Source: an uncultured Glaciecola sp. (GTDB lineage Bacteria > Pseudomonadota > Gammaproteobacteria > Enterobacterales > Alteromonadaceae). From it: a stretch of 64,000 nucleotides of DNA. Positions 29,027 to 39,467 of the stretch are shown piece after piece. How positions within the stretch are numbered: position 1 is the first letter of the stretch; the number at the start of each line of letters is the position of its first letter. Position numbers and translations under genes: made by a program. The notes below the pieces were generated by a model. It searched no databases. It was given only the letters and a program-made list of their open reading frames with translations, and was not told the origin of the DNA. The stretch covers positions 18,022 to 82,021 of the forward strand of contig CAKZLI010000016.1 of the NCBI GenBank assembly GCA_937125395.1, given 5' to 3'.

Positions 29027-29611
29027 ATGCTCACAGAATTTATTTTACTGTTAATCAGTACGGTATTAGTTAACAACTTTGTATTAGTCCAGTTTCTGGG
29101 CCTATGCCCTTTTATGGGTGTATCAGGAAAATTAGAAACTGCGATTGGCATGTCTATGGCCACAACCTTTGTACTGACATTAGCATCAGTGTGCAGTTAT
29201 TTGATTGAAACTTACCTACTTGCCCCGTTTGGTTTGGAGTATTTACGTACTTTGAGCTTTATCTTGGTGATTGCGGTTGTGGTTCAATTTACCGAGATGG
29301 TCGTACAAAAAACTAGCCCTACCCTGTATCGATTGCTTGGTATATTCCTGCCGTTAATCACAACGAATTGCGCCGTGTTAGGCGTTGCTTTGTTAAACAT
29401 TAAAGAACAACACAGTTTGGTTGAATCTGTTGTGTATGGCTTTGGCGCCGCTGTTGGCTTCTCTTTGGTGTTGATTATGTTTGCTGCTATGCGTGAACGA
29501 TTAGCCGCCGCAGATGTACCTAGTCCATTTAAAGGAGCAGCAATTGCGATGATTACTGCCGGACTCATGTCGTTGGCATTTATGGGTTTTACTGGCTTGG
29601 TGAAACTCTAA
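29027..29611 (+). CDS. rnfA: Rnf complex subunit RnfA (RsxA)
   Basis: RnfA is a six-helix inner-membrane subunit of the Rnf ferredoxin:NAD+ oxidoreductase, which couples electron transfer to ion movement and in enterics also keeps SoxR reduced. The 194-residue product starts [20 protein letters not shown] and contains [12 protein letters not shown] and [13 protein letters not shown], with conserved cysteines in membrane helices. It is the first gene of a tightly packed rnfABCDGE-nth operon; the next start overlaps its stop (TAATG). Confidence 0.96.
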   Translation: MLTEFILLLISTVLVNNFVLVQFLGLCPFMGVSGKLETAIGMSMATTFVLTLASVCSYLIETYLLAPFGLEYLRTLSFILVIAVVVQFTEMVVQKTSPTLYRLLGIFLPLITTNCAVLGVALLNIKEQHSLVESVVYGFGAAVGFSLVLIMFAAMRERLAAADVPSPFKGAAIAMITAGLMSLAFMGFTGLVKL

Positions 29612-30180
29612 TGACTCTACTTACCGCTTTGCTCATTATCGGTTCTTTAGCATTAATATTTGGTGCCATTTTGGGCTATTCAGCCATTAAATTTAAAGTT
29701 GAGGCCGATCCATTAGTCGAACAAATCGATGCATTGTTGCCTCAAACTCAATGCGGACAATGTGGTTACCCAGGCTGTAAACCTTACGCCCAAGCTATTG
29801 CTGATGGCGATGAAATTAACAAGTGCCCACCAGGTGGTGAATCTACGATAAAACACCTCGCCGATTTAATGGGCGTAGAAGTTAAGCCACTTGATGGTGA
29901 CCATGGCGTTGAAGATGTGAAAAAAGTCGCCTACATCAGAGAAGACGAATGTATTGGTTGCACTAAATGCATTCAAGCTTGTCCAGTTGATGCAATCATA
30001 GGTGCATCTAAACAAATGCATACCGTAATTATCGACGAATGCACAGGATGCGATTTATGCGTCGCTCCCTGCCCGGTCGACTGTATTGATATGATCCCTG
30101 TTAAAACAACACCACAAAACTGGCAGTGGGATTTAGCAAAAGGTGTCGGTGACATTCCAATCAAACAGGTAGAATCATGA
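29611..30180 (+). CDS. rnfB: Rnf complex subunit RnfB, iron-sulfur protein
   Basis: RnfB passes electrons into the Rnf complex. The 189-residue protein has one N-terminal membrane helix, then an Fe-S domain with [13 protein letters not shown] and CPPGG (about residues 49-75), and two ferredoxin-type [4Fe-4S] sites, [15 protein letters not shown] and [15 protein letters not shown] (about residues 114-155). Its stop overlaps the rnfC start by four bases (ATGA). Confidence 0.96.
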   Translation: MTLLTALLIIGSLALIFGAILGYSAIKFKVEADPLVEQIDALLPQTQCGQCGYPGCKPYAQAIADGDEINKCPPGGESTIKHLADLMGVEVKPLDGDHGVEDVKKVAYIREDECIGCTKCIQACPVDAIIGASKQMHTVIIDECTGCDLCVAPCPVDCIDMIPVKTTPQNWQWDLAKGVGDIPIKQVES

Positions 30181-31814
30181 TTGATGCAGCTCAAGTAATC
30201 AGCCAATTACAACAAGGCCAAATGTTTGATTTTCCTGGCGGAGTTCATCCTCCTCAGCAAAAAAGCCTAGCTAATAGCACACCTATTGCACAGGTTGCTG
30301 AACCCAAACACCTATATATTCCGGTCAAACAGCAGATTGGTAGCCAAGGTAATGTGTGTGTCCAGGTCGGTGACTATGTGGCAAAAGGGCAGCCTTTAAC
30401 CCATTCCAATCACCCTTTTTCAGTGCCTGTACATGCTTCTACTTCTGGGACGGTGGTCGCTATCGCGCCGCACCCAAGTGCGCATGCCTCCGGTTTACCC
30501 GAACTTACCATTGAAATTGCAACCGATGGATTAGCAAAATGGCAGTTGATGCCATTGTTAACTGATTACATGCAATTAGATAAGATGCAGTTGTTAGAGC
30601 GTATTTGCCAAGCCGGTATTTCAGGTATGGGTGGAGCTGGTTTCCCAACACACATCAAAACCAACACGCATAAGCCTGTAGAGTGCTTGATCATCAACGG
30701 TATTGAATGTGAGCCATACATTAGTAGTGATGACCGCATTATGCGCGAACATGCGTGGCAGATTAAACAAGGTATCGATATATTACGTCATATTGTTGAG
30801 CCTAAGCATGTGATTATTGCTGTTGAGGATAACAAACCCGAGGCATTTGATGCCATGCGAACTGCATGCTTAGAAGATAATGGCTATCTAGTTGTCAGTT
30901 TACCAACCAAATATCCTGCAGGCGGTGAGCGGCAACTGATCCAAGTACTTACTGGTGCAGAAGTCCCCGATAACGGACTGCCTATTGATATCGGTTGCTT
31001 AATGTATAACGTGGGCACATGTTTTGCGATTGCCGAAGCGGTATTGCACGGCAAACCACTCGTTGAACGTGTTGTGACTTTAACTGGTAAAGCGCTCAAC
31101 AAACCACAAAATGTATGGGCGCTATTAGGTACCCCGGTTCAACACTTATTAACGCATGCTGGTTATGACAGTACACAACAAAAGCAACATAAAGTGATCA
31201 TGGGTGGCCCGATGATGGGCTTTACGGTTCATAATGAACAAGTACCCGTCGTCAAGATGACCAATTGTTTGCTCGTCCCTGAACGCAATGAGTTGCCAGA
31301 AATCGAAGATGAACGACCTTGTATTCGCTGCGGGTTGTGTGCAGACGCTTGTCCTGCAGGCTTACTTCCACAGCAATTATTGTGGTACAGCAAAGCGAAA
31401 GAATATGACAAGGCCCAAGAATATAATTTAGATGCTTGTATTGAATGTGGTGCGTGCGCATATGTATGCCCATCTGAAATTCCATTAGTTCAATATTATC
31501 GCCAAGCTAAATCAGATATTCGCAACGCTGCGATTGAAAAAGACAAATCAGAAAAAGCCCGCGAGCGCTTCGAGACTCGTCAGGCTCGCCTACTTGCCGA
31601 CAAGCAAGCGCGAGAAGAAAAACACCGATTAGCCGCTGAGGCGCGCAAAAAATCGATGGAAAATAAAGGCAGTGATGCCAAAGACAAAATCGCTGCAGCA
31701 CTCGCTCGAGCCAAAGCGAAGCGAGCAGCTGCTGCTAAAACAGACACAGATACCACTCAATCAACACCTGATGTATCTTCACATAATTCGCCATCCACTG
31801 ATTCGGATAACTAA
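30177..31814 (+). CDS. rnfC: Rnf complex subunit RnfC, NADH-side subunit
   Basis: RnfC binds NAD(H) and FMN and carries two [4Fe-4S] clusters. In the 545-residue product the glycine-rich [10 protein letters not shown] motif is near residue 157, and the cluster sites [14 protein letters not shown] and [13 protein letters not shown] lie near residues 380-435. The tail after about residue 450 is highly charged, rich in Lys, Ala and Glu, and predicted coiled; it is shorter than the long repetitive tail in Escherichia coli RsxC. The rnfD start follows its stop without a gap. Confidence 0.95.
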   Translation: MIDAAQVISQLQQGQMFDFPGGVHPPQQKSLANSTPIAQVAEPKHLYIPVKQQIGSQGNVCVQVGDYVAKGQPLTHSNHPFSVPVHASTSGTVVAIAPHPSAHASGLPELTIEIATDGLAKWQLMPLLTDYMQLDKMQLLERICQAGISGMGGAGFPTHIKTNTHKPVECLIINGIECEPYISSDDRIMREHAWQIKQGIDILRHIVEPKHVIIAVEDNKPEAFDAMRTACLEDNGYLVVSLPTKYPAGGERQLIQVLTGAEVPDNGLPIDIGCLMYNVGTCFAIAEAVLHGKPLVERVVTLTGKALNKPQNVWALLGTPVQHLLTHAGYDSTQQKQHKVIMGGPMMGFTVHNEQVPVVKMTNCLLVPERNELPEIEDERPCIRCGLCADACPAGLLPQQLLWYSKAKEYDKAQEYNLDACIECGACAYVCPSEIPLVQYYRQAKSDIRNAAIEKDKSEKARERFETRQARLLADKQAREEKHRLAAEARKKSMENKGSDAKDKIAAALARAKAKRAAAAKTDTDTTQSTPDVSSHNSPSTDSDN

Positions 31815-32873
31815 ATGCAGTTTTCATTATCTAGCTCCCCACACAATCGTGTCCGTCGAGATACTGGTCAGGTTATGCGCATGGTATGTTATGCCTGTAT
31901 ACCTGGCGTTATCGCTCAAACTTATTTTTTTGGTTGGGGAACGATTATCCAAATCGCATTAGCGATGTTCACTGCAGTCGTTACTGAGTCGGCAATCTTA
32001 GAGCTCCGCAAAAAAAATGTCTCACGAGGCATTCGCGATTATTCAGCGATTTTAACCGCTTTGTTATTGGGGATATGTTTACCGCCTCTTGCTCCATGGT
32101 GGTTAGTGGTTATTGGTACCTTTTTCTCCATCGCTATTGTTAAGCAGTTGTATGGTGGTCTGGGTTTTAACATGTTTAATCCAGCGATGATTGGTTATGT
32201 CGTGTTGTTAATCTCCTTTCCTATCGCCATGTCAGCATGGATACCTGTGCAATCGATGGCTCAATCACCCTATGACTTTATTGACGCGTTGAGTACCATT
32301 TTTACTGGTTACTCACAGTCAGGGTACAGCTTAGCACAATTGCAGTTAGGCATCGATGGCATTACTCAAGCTACCCCATTAGATGCGGTTCGTACTGGTT
32401 TACTGAGCGGTTTAACCTATTCTGAAACACTCAATGCAAATATTTTTAGTTCCGACTGGGGTTGGTCCTATGGTTGGAGTCCGGTGGCATTAGCATACTT
32501 ACTCGGTGGTCTATTTTTATTAGGAAATAAGGTGATCAATTGGCACATGCCTATCAGCACTCTGGCGGGTGTTGTTTTCACCGCCGGCTTTCTTAATATT
32601 CTTTCCCCCGATCAAACCGGTTCGATCACGTTCCATTTGATGTCTGGAGCAGTATTGTTTGGTGCATTTTTTATTGTCACTGACCCAGTATCAGGGTCAA
32701 CGACCGACAAAGGACGAGTAATATTTGGCTTAATGATTGGTTTTTTAACGGTGATTATACGTACCTATGGCGGCTATCCTGATGCGATTGCCTTTGCGGT
32801 TGTTATTATGAATATTGCAGTGCCGTTGATTGATTATTACACTCAACCTAGAACCTATGGTCACAAATCATGA
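31815..32873 (+). CDS. rnfD: Rnf complex subunit RnfD
   Basis: RnfD is a membrane subunit related to NqrB that holds a covalently bound FMN. The 352-residue product has about ten helices, the probable FMN threonine in [12 protein letters not shown] near residue 187, [16 protein letters not shown], and the end [17 protein letters not shown]. It overlaps rnfG by four bases. Confidence 0.95.
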   Translation: MQFSLSSSPHNRVRRDTGQVMRMVCYACIPGVIAQTYFFGWGTIIQIALAMFTAVVTESAILELRKKNVSRGIRDYSAILTALLLGICLPPLAPWWLVVIGTFFSIAIVKQLYGGLGFNMFNPAMIGYVVLLISFPIAMSAWIPVQSMAQSPYDFIDALSTIFTGYSQSGYSLAQLQLGIDGITQATPLDAVRTGLLSGLTYSETLNANIFSSDWGWSYGWSPVALAYLLGGLFLLGNKVINWHMPISTLAGVVFTAGFLNILSPDQTGSITFHLMSGAVLFGAFFIVTDPVSGSTTDKGRVIFGLMIGFLTVIIRTYGGYPDAIAFAVVIMNIAVPLIDYYTQPRTYGHKS

Positions 32874-33532
32874 GTAATCCATTCAATAATTCTCAAAGAA
32901 ACGCGTTGATCTTAGGGGCTTTTGCTCTGGTGACAACCTGTTTAATTGTGCTGACTTTTTTAGGGACCAAAGATACGATTAAAGCCCAGCAACAACGGGT
33001 ATTACTTCAAGTCATTAATGATGTTGTTCCTGCGGAAAGTTTTACTAATGACATACAGCACAACTGTGCTTCATTGCCGGTCGATCAACAACTTGGCGGT
33101 GCTGACGACCTAAAAGTGTATCGTGGCTATTCGATTAATAATACTCAACTTACGAGCGTTGCTATTGAGACAGTCGCTGCAGATGGCTACAGTGGCGATA
33201 TTAGCTTGATTGTTGGAGTCTCTGGAGAATTTCTTAGCACGGTAACCGGTGTGCGGGTGTTAGAACATAAAGAAACACCAGGATTGGGTGATAAAATAGA
33301 CTTACGCATTAGCGATTGGATTTTAAGCTTTAACAATCAACAGTATCAGCCGCAACAAACCAGTCATTGGGCTGTCAAAAAAGACGGCGGCCAATTTGAT
33401 GCGTTTACCGGCGCGACTATAACGCCAAGAGCGGTGATCAAGGCAGTGTTAAATACTGTTCAATACGTACAAACTCACCAAAATGAATTAGCCTTAGCTG
33501 ACAATGAATGCGTTCAAGGAGAGCAACCATGA
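32870..33532 (+). CDS. rnfG: Rnf complex subunit RnfG
   Basis: RnfG is a periplasmic, membrane-anchored FMN-binding subunit. The 220-residue protein has one N-terminal helix and an FMN-binding domain with [10 protein letters not shown] near residue 180; the threonine in TGAT is the expected covalent FMN site. ETPGLGDKI is another family marker. Its stop overlaps the rnfE start (ATGA), and AAGGAGAG inside its end serves rnfE. Confidence 0.95.
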   Translation: MSNPFNNSQRNALILGAFALVTTCLIVLTFLGTKDTIKAQQQRVLLQVINDVVPAESFTNDIQHNCASLPVDQQLGGADDLKVYRGYSINNTQLTSVAIETVAADGYSGDISLIVGVSGEFLSTVTGVRVLEHKETPGLGDKIDLRISDWILSFNNQQYQPQQTSHWAVKKDGGQFDAFTGATITPRAVIKAVLNTVQYVQTHQNELALADNECVQGEQP

Positions 33533-34254
33533 GTCGTGTTGCCAATGAATTTAAAGAATTAACATGGCAAGGCCTATGGCAAAACAACCCTGCCCTTGTT
33601 CAATTACTTGGATTATGCCCACTTCTTGCAGTCACCACATCTGCGGTAAATGGATTTGGCCTAGGTCTCGCAACCTTGTTAGTGCTTATGGGTTCAAATA
33701 TTACTGTCTCTGTCGTGCGTAATTTTGTCCCGAATGAAATCCGTATCCCTATCTTTGTCATGGTGATTGCTTCATTTGTGACGGTTGTACAATTATTGAT
33801 GAATGCATTCACCTATGAGTTGTACTTAGCACTAGGGATATTTATCCCGTTAATAGTGACTAACTGTGCCATTATTGGTCGCGCAGAAGCTTATGCATCC
33901 AAACACCCTGTCAAAGAATCAGCATACGATGGATTCATAATGGGCGTTGGCTTCGCTATCGTATTGGTAGTGTTAGGGGCGATGCGTGAAATCTTAGGTA
34001 GTGGTTACTTGTTTTCAGGGATGGATTTGTTGTTAGGTGATTGGGCAAGTGTCATGACCATACAGATATTTGAGCCTGAGCAACCTTTCTTATTGGCTAT
34101 TTTACCGCCTGGTGCGTTTTTGGGTATGGGCTTAATTATCGCACTCAAAAATATCCTTGACCCTAAAATGGCGCAATGGTTTGCTCCTAAAATAACAAAA
34201 AATGTCGAGCGAGCTCGCGTTACCACCGAAACGAACACAAGAGAGCAGTCATGA
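33529..34254 (+). CDS. rnfE: Rnf complex subunit RnfE
   Basis: RnfE is the six-helix partner and homologue of RnfA. The 241-residue product contains [14 protein letters not shown] and [15 protein letters not shown], the conserved cysteine-bearing membrane motifs, and KESAYDG. I start at 33529, where the ATG has AAGGAGAG upstream and overlaps the rnfG stop; an in-frame ATG 21 bases earlier is inside rnfG and lacks support. The nth start overlaps its stop. Confidence 0.95.
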   Translation: MSRVANEFKELTWQGLWQNNPALVQLLGLCPLLAVTTSAVNGFGLGLATLLVLMGSNITVSVVRNFVPNEIRIPIFVMVIASFVTVVQLLMNAFTYELYLALGIFIPLIVTNCAIIGRAEAYASKHPVKESAYDGFIMGVGFAIVLVVLGAMREILGSGYLFSGMDLLLGDWASVMTIQIFEPEQPFLLAILPPGAFLGMGLIIALKNILDPKMAQWFAPKITKNVERARVTTETNTREQS

Positions 34255-34886
34255 ACACAGCAAAACGTAGAGAGATATTAACGCGTTTTCGCAACGAAAA
34301 TCCACATCCGGAAACGGAGCTTAACTTTAGCTCCCCTTTTGAATTACTGGTAGCTGTCACACTCTCCGCCCAAGCTACCGATGTAGGTGTAAATAAAGCG
34401 ACAGACAAATTATTTCCTGTGGCCAATACCCCTGAAGCGATTTATGCATTGGGGGTGGATGGATTAAAAACCTACATAAAAACCATTGGATTATTTAATA
34501 CCAAAGCAGAAAACGTCATCAAAGCATGTAAGATGTTAATTGATTTGCATGACTCTGTTGTACCACAGGACCGAGCAGCACTTGAAGCTTTACCTGGTGT
34601 TGGACGTAAAACGGCAAATGTCGTGCTCAATACGGCATTTGGCTGGCCTACAATTGCTGTAGACACACATATTTACCGAGTCAGTAATCGTACCAAACTG
34701 GCAATGGGTAAAACAGTAGATCATGTCGAACAAAAACTCCTCAAAGTCATCCCTGCAGAGTTTAAAGTGGATGTACATCATTGGTTAATATTACACGGAC
34801 GCTATACGTGTATTGCGCGCAAGCCTCGCTGTGGTAGTTGTATCATTGAAGATTTGTGTGAGTTTAAAGATAAAATTGACGATTAG
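34251..34886 (+). CDS. nth: Endonuclease III (Nth)
   Basis: Nth is a DNA glycosylase/AP lyase removing oxidised pyrimidines. The 211-residue product has the helix-hairpin-helix [14 protein letters not shown] near residue 114 (catalytic Lys included), catalytic Asp in [12 protein letters not shown], and the [4Fe-4S] cysteines in the C-X6-C-X2-C-X5-C pattern ([17 protein letters not shown]) at the end. It is the last gene of the rnf operon, an arrangement also seen in Escherichia coli. Confidence 0.97.
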   Translation: MNTAKRREILTRFRNENPHPETELNFSSPFELLVAVTLSAQATDVGVNKATDKLFPVANTPEAIYALGVDGLKTYIKTIGLFNTKAENVIKACKMLIDLHDSVVPQDRAALEALPGVGRKTANVVLNTAFGWPTIAVDTHIYRVSNRTKLAMGKTVDHVEQKLLKVIPAEFKVDVHHWLILHGRYTCIARKPRCGSCIIEDLCEFKDKIDD

Positions 34887-34914
34887 GGTTATTTAGGATG
34901 GTATGCATCTTTAC

Positions 34915-35796
34915 TTAAGGTGCTTTTGATAACTGCACAACAACCCGTCGATTATAACCCTTCAGCAATACCTGCTCCGGAGCAATAGTGCGCTTATCAG
35001 CATGAGATTGCACTTCGATTCGAGTAGGGTCGATCCCTTTATCTGCAAAAAATAACTGAATCGTTTGTGCGCGTAATTGTGCGATATCTTTCTGAGAGGT
35101 CGATGGCATAATAGCATCAGTATGACTATCAATTAACACTAAACTCAATGCATTATCATGCTCTAAATATTGTGCAATCATATCAAGGCGTTTTTGAGCA
35201 TAGCGAGTCAACACTTGGCTATTTGGCTTAAACGTCAAAATCGTAAAGGCAATGTCGGTTAGATTAAAGGGCAATAACTTAGCATGACACTCAACAAAAT
35301 CTTGATATGCAGGCATAAAGTTAGTGGCGTGTAAGCTGACCATAATCGCATCATGTTGATTGTACCAATCTTGATATGCAAACGTCGGCCAAAAACCTTT
35401 TTCTAACTCTGACAGTAACGTCCATGCCATTTTTTTAGGCAACTCTGGTTGAAACTGCTGCTTGAGATCCAATTGTGTCAGTAATCGACTAGGCTGACCA
35501 GGCATCCATTGAGGTGCCATCGTGTAGACTCCTGCTTGGGCATAGGTATCTGGTAACAAGCGCATCTGCAAGCTAAATTGAAGTGTTAATTGTTTGGCGG
35601 CTTGACTGGTAAATTCAGCGCTGCCATAGCGATCAATTTGATGTACTAAGCGGCATGATAGTGGATTGGACGCAGGATCAAGTTGCCAATGGGATGTTTC
35701 TACCGTCGCCCGATAATGACGTATTTGTGCAAAGGCACTGCTACTTGGCAATATCAACAAGCCGACTACAACTAATACCCATAATTTACTGTTCAC
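34915..35796 (-). CDS. motY: Sodium-driven flagellar motor protein MotY
   Basis: MotY forms, with MotX, the T ring that supports the PomAB sodium-driven stator of polar flagella. The 293-residue product has a cleavable signal peptide ending SSAFA, the MotY-specific N-terminal domain (CRLVHQIDRYGSAEF, LLSELEKGFWPTFAYQDW) and an OmpA-like peptidoglycan-binding domain (IDSHTDAIMPS, YNRRVVVQL). Translation starts at GTG with GAGAGGTGA upstream. It is divergent from rnt, the same neighbourhood as in vibrios. Its presence implies that this organism has a Na+-driven polar flagellum encoded elsewhere. Confidence 0.92.
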   Translation of the reverse strand: MNSKLWVLVVVGLLILPSSSAFAQIRHYRATVETSHWQLDPASNPLSCRLVHQIDRYGSAEFTSQAAKQLTLQFSLQMRLLPDTYAQAGVYTMAPQWMPGQPSRLLTQLDLKQQFQPELPKKMAWTLLSELEKGFWPTFAYQDWYNQHDAIMVSLHATNFMPAYQDFVECHAKLLPFNLTDIAFTILTFKPNSQVLTRYAQKRLDMIAQYLEHDNALSLVLIDSHTDAIMPSTSQKDIAQLRAQTIQLFFADKGIDPTRIEVQSHADKRTIAPEQVLLKGYNRRVVVQLSKAP

Positions 35797-35932
35797 GACT
35801 CACCTCTCATCTTACCTATCTAATTATCGTCACATCACGTAAAAGGTTTAACCCTTAATCACATCCTTTGCTAGTAGTTAAACGCATTCCTTGCGATAAT
35901 AGTGTTCGCTTTTTATTGAAGAGAATATTGTT

Positions 35933-36616
35933 TTGTCGTCACCATTATTAAAAGATCGTTTTAGAAATTATTTCCCTGTCATTATCGATGTGGAAACCGC
36001 AGGGTTTAATGCACATACCGATGCGCTTCTAGAACTTGCTGCGGTGACACTCAAAATGGATGACCAGGGGATTGTTCATCCTGAACACGAAATTCATTTT
36101 CATGTTGAACCTTTTGCTGGTGCAAATATTGAACAAGCTGCGTTGGATTTTAATGGAATTGATATCGAATGTGCGTTACGTGGTGCTGTTAGTGAAGCTG
36201 ATGCAATGAAAGGCTTATGTAAAGCCATTCGTAAGTTACAAAAAACTGCTGATTGCCAACGTTCAGTCATTGTCGCGCATAATGCGAGTTTTGATATGGG
36301 ATTTATTAACGCTGCACTAGAGCGAACACAAATCAAACGTTCTCCTTTTCATCCTTTCGTGTCTTTTGATACCACCTCACTGGCAGCGCTGAGCTTAGGG
36401 CAAACAGTACTAATTAAGGCATGCCAAGCGGCAGGAATTGAATTTGATCAGAAGCAAGCACACGGCGCACTATATGATGCTCGACGAACTGCTGAGTTAT
36501 TTTGTTTTATGATTAATCGTTATCATCAGCTGGGTGGTTGGCCACTTGCCAGCGCAGAAATCGACGCTGAAATTGAAGCACAAGACGACAAGGATCCCAG
36601 CGAAGCGAGGCAATAA
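35933..36616 (+). CDS. rnt: Ribonuclease T
   Basis: RNase T is a DEDDh 3'-5' exonuclease that trims tRNA CCA ends and matures stable RNAs. In the 227-residue product the first acidic pair is IIDVETAGF near residue 19, HNASFDMGF supplies the next Asp, and [14 protein letters not shown] has the His and last Asp. No ATG fits; the frame begins at TTG (35933) with AAGAGA about ten bases upstream, so a TTG start is likely. It is divergent from motY. Confidence 0.95.
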   Translation: MSSPLLKDRFRNYFPVIIDVETAGFNAHTDALLELAAVTLKMDDQGIVHPEHEIHFHVEPFAGANIEQAALDFNGIDIECALRGAVSEADAMKGLCKAIRKLQKTADCQRSVIVAHNASFDMGFINAALERTQIKRSPFHPFVSFDTTSLAALSLGQTVLIKACQAAGIEFDQKQAHGALYDARRTAELFCFMINRYHQLGGWPLASAEIDAEIEAQDDKDPSEARQ

Positions 36617-36644
36617 TGGCGAATGGGCATTTTTTTACCGTGAT

Positions 36645-37547
36645 TTACAAAGAAAAACCTGGCATGTTGGCAATACCCATCAACAAAACCCAAACAGCAA
36701 AGAACACCTTGACCTGGTAGGGACTAAATTTTAACACCAGATGTTTAGCGATAGTCCCGCCAATCACCGCGCCAATACCGGCAAAAGCTGCGATAGGATA
36801 GACGATAATCGGATTAATTAAGATATAATATACCAATCCAGCCCACACTGAAAAAGCCGTTAACATTACGGCGCACGCAATACTTAAGGTGACACTAAAA
36901 TTTCGCAATATCAGATACACAGCAACTAACTCGCCAACGCCCACTGACAACCATGCGGTGATCATGCCACCTAGATACGCAATAACCGCCAATGCGATCC
37001 GATCAAATTGACTGACTGATTGAGCTGATATAGGAGATTTTAATTTGCTCAACGAACCCAAAATCGCTAATGCTAACAAGATAGAAAAAACACCAAATAA
37101 CCAATGTATTGTATCTTCGGCTTGCGTCACCCACTCTATTAGCGGGCTATATTGAACCGTCCAAATACCCAGTAATGAAAATGGCACGGTAATAACGAGT
37201 AATGCAGGTAATACCGACCAAATCGATGCCTGAACGCCCCCCTCACCCTGTGCATTGAGGTACTGATCGCGCCAAGCAATACTCCCTGCGACCATACCAA
37301 AGCATTGGATAGCAAAGCTTGTCGCAATAATTTCACTGGTGCTTAATTGAAACTGGTTAAACACAGGCACAAAAATCACGCCGCCACCGGCACCTGTTGC
37401 ATTGGCGAAAATAGCTCCAATAACACCGAGTCCAATAAACCCACTAAATTCTTGAAATAAATCAATCATGTTGGACTGCATAAAAAACAATCCAATTAAA
37501 CTTAATAAGAGTATAAATAAAGCAATTACACGTTTTTTGATTGGCAT
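36645..37547 (-). CDS. TSUP (TauE/SafE) family permease
   Basis: The 300-residue membrane protein has eight or nine hydrophobic segments and the TSUP marker ATGAGGGVIFVPVF near residue 50. Members export sulfite, sulfoacetate or related anions; the substrate here is not known and no sulfur genes are next to it. It has an N-terminal helix before the TSUP core. It is convergent with rnt and divergent from the DUF2244 gene, both with small gaps. Confidence 0.87.
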   Translation of the reverse strand: MPIKKRVIALFILLLSLIGLFFMQSNMIDLFQEFSGFIGLGVIGAIFANATGAGGGVIFVPVFNQFQLSTSEIIATSFAIQCFGMVAGSIAWRDQYLNAQGEGGVQASIWSVLPALLVITVPFSLLGIWTVQYSPLIEWVTQAEDTIHWLFGVFSILLALAILGSLSKLKSPISAQSVSQFDRIALAVIAYLGGMITAWLSVGVGELVAVYLILRNFSVTLSIACAVMLTAFSVWAGLVYYILINPIIVYPIAAFAGIGAVIGGTIAKHLVLKFSPYQVKVFFAVWVLLMGIANMPGFSL

Positions 37548-37665
37548 AGGTTGATGTTCTTGTTGTTATTATTCTGTTTCAATGGGTAATCAGTCGTTAT
37601 ATATGTGCAGCATAAATTAACAAAATAGCATTATCCATGACTCAAACCACAACTCAAATGAAAAC

Positions 37666-38166
37666 ATGATAAAAATACAATTTAATGCACCCACCACCGT
37701 GATTACGTTAACCCCTAATCGCTCAGCGACATGGCTTGAAACAAAGACTATCATTATCATTATGGTGGTGATTGTGATGAGCATTGCTATCGGTTGGGCC
37801 TTTTCTGGGGCATGGGTGATATTACCTTTTGCAGGTTTAGAGGTGGGATTGTTTGCCTATTTTATGTACCGGGTATGTCGCAATGGATTTGCGCAACAAA
37901 TTATTACCATATCGGATGAATGGGTCATCATCGAATCGGGGATCCAACGAAGAGAAGTCGCGCGTTCATACCATCGAGACAGACTTAGCTTTGAAATTTC
38001 GGAAACCGAACGAGATTGGTATTTACCGGATATTATTCTGTGCTTAGAACACTATCGATTTAGCATCGGCGAGTTTTTGAATAAAGAAGATCGTGTATTA
38101 CTCAAAGAAACACTTCAACAATCAGGATTCCCCTTATCTAGAACGCATTGGTGGAAAGAATCTTAA
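37666..38166 (+). CDS. DUF2244 domain membrane protein
   Basis: The 166-residue protein matches DUF2244: an N-terminal strand region with NRSATW, two adjacent membrane helices (about residues 28-68), and a cytoplasmic C-terminal domain ending near FLNKEDRVLLKETL. In other bacteria these genes are often close to cytochrome oxidase genes, but that context is absent here. The ribosome-binding site is weak. Function unknown. Confidence 0.78.
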   Translation: MIKIQFNAPTTVITLTPNRSATWLETKTIIIIMVVIVMSIAIGWAFSGAWVILPFAGLEVGLFAYFMYRVCRNGFAQQIITISDEWVIIESGIQRREVARSYHRDRLSFEISETERDWYLPDIILCLEHYRFSIGEFLNKEDRVLLKETLQQSGFPLSRTHWWKES

Positions 38167-38201
38167 TTGGTTGTGATTATCCATGCACACACTGCACACT
38201 T

Positions 38202-39308
38202 CTAAAAGCGACCAAGCAGTAATTTAGTCGGTTCAATGTTGCCTTGTATAATATGCTGATATCGTTCAATTAATGCCGCAGTACCAACAAATTCATCATA
38301 TTCAAAATGCCCTTGTAAACCATTTGCAACTTGTTGCCAAGCTTGTCCATATTCCAATACAAATCGTTCTCTTCCCCACATTTTATTTAATAGCTTAATG
38401 TGATCTGGAGCAAAAAACATCTCGCCTTTTAACTTACCAGGTGGCTTGCTTTGTTGCGCTTGGATATCCGTAATTCCGATAAATAAGGTCGTATAATGTA
38501 AATGGTCTAAGATTTCTTGGAGTTGTTGCAACAGGGTTTTATTCCCTGCAAAGTCTAAAATCCATACGGGTGTTTTATACCGCATGTTAGCCACTTGCCC
38601 ATATTCTAAGACTTCATCATAGCAATCTAATTGTTCTACAAAAGCGACATTGTGGGACGATGTCAAGCCAACCACATCCAGTTGAGGCAGTTGTTGTAAC
38701 AACATAGCACAACCAATTGCCGTCTTTGAGGACGCACTGGTTAATAATATTGTGGAGGCTGTTTCGACGGTTTCACTCGCTAGGTATTGAGCTAAAGCAA
38801 ACGAGGTCAAAAACAACGGACGAAAATTTGCCTGCCAAATTTCACGCTGAGGATCATAATACGGGTCAGCATCGCACCATTGATAACTATCGTACAACGG
38901 CGAATTACTCACGCGTGACGCTAACTTGTCAATGAAACCGAAGTGGGTGACCTGTTGCGCATCCATGACCCATTCACTGGCCATCGGCAAATAGCCGAAG
39001 AAGCGTTGACCAACCGCTATATTGGTATGATTTGATTCAATGACTTGAGCAAACCCCCATAAAGGAATAATCCCAAAGCCCGTTGCAAAATCAGGCACTG
39101 ACAACGGACTAACCGGAAAAAATCCCCAGTAGCCAAAGCTGTCACCAGTGACCGCATACGTCACATTATTGGCCGATAATCCAAAATGTTCAATGCGAAT
39201 GCGAATCTGATTAGCAGCCAAGTGATTTAACTGAACGGGAACAACATGAATATCAGCGATATTTTGCTTGTTAACTACTACTGCGAATGGCTCTTTGTTC
39301 GGTATCAT
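38202..39308 (-). CDS. DUF2855 family protein
   Basis: The 368-residue soluble protein matches DUF2855, with NNVTYAVTGDSFGYWGFFP near residue 47 and RFFGYLPMA. The fold appears related to medium-chain dehydrogenase/reductase proteins, including a Rossmann-like stretch (TILLTSASSKTAIGCAMLLQ), but an activity has not been assigned. GGGAG lies eight bases before the ATG. The gene stands alone; the flanking saccharopine dehydrogenase-like gene is divergent. Confidence 0.8.
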   Translation of the reverse strand: MIPNKEPFAVVVNKQNIADIHVVPVQLNHLAANQIRIRIEHFGLSANNVTYAVTGDSFGYWGFFPVSPLSVPDFATGFGIIPLWGFAQVIESNHTNIAVGQRFFGYLPMASEWVMDAQQVTHFGFIDKLASRVSNSPLYDSYQWCDADPYYDPQREIWQANFRPLFLTSFALAQYLASETVETASTILLTSASSKTAIGCAMLLQQLPQLDVVGLTSSHNVAFVEQLDCYDEVLEYGQVANMRYKTPVWILDFAGNKTLLQQLQEILDHLHYTTLFIGITDIQAQQSKPPGKLKGEMFFAPDHIKLLNKMWGRERFVLEYGQAWQQVANGLQGHFEYDEFVGTAALIERYQHIIQGNIEPTKLLLGRF

Positions 39309-39467
39309 CAGTCATACTCCCGTATTATGTATTCAAAAAAATGATGGGTTTTTACGAATTAGCATGTTTTTTATGAGCTTCAGTATTGTACACTTACCCT
39401 CAAATTGTCATTAAATTTACTTATTTTTTGTTAAATAAGTCCATCATTTATTATTCAGGAAAGTGTT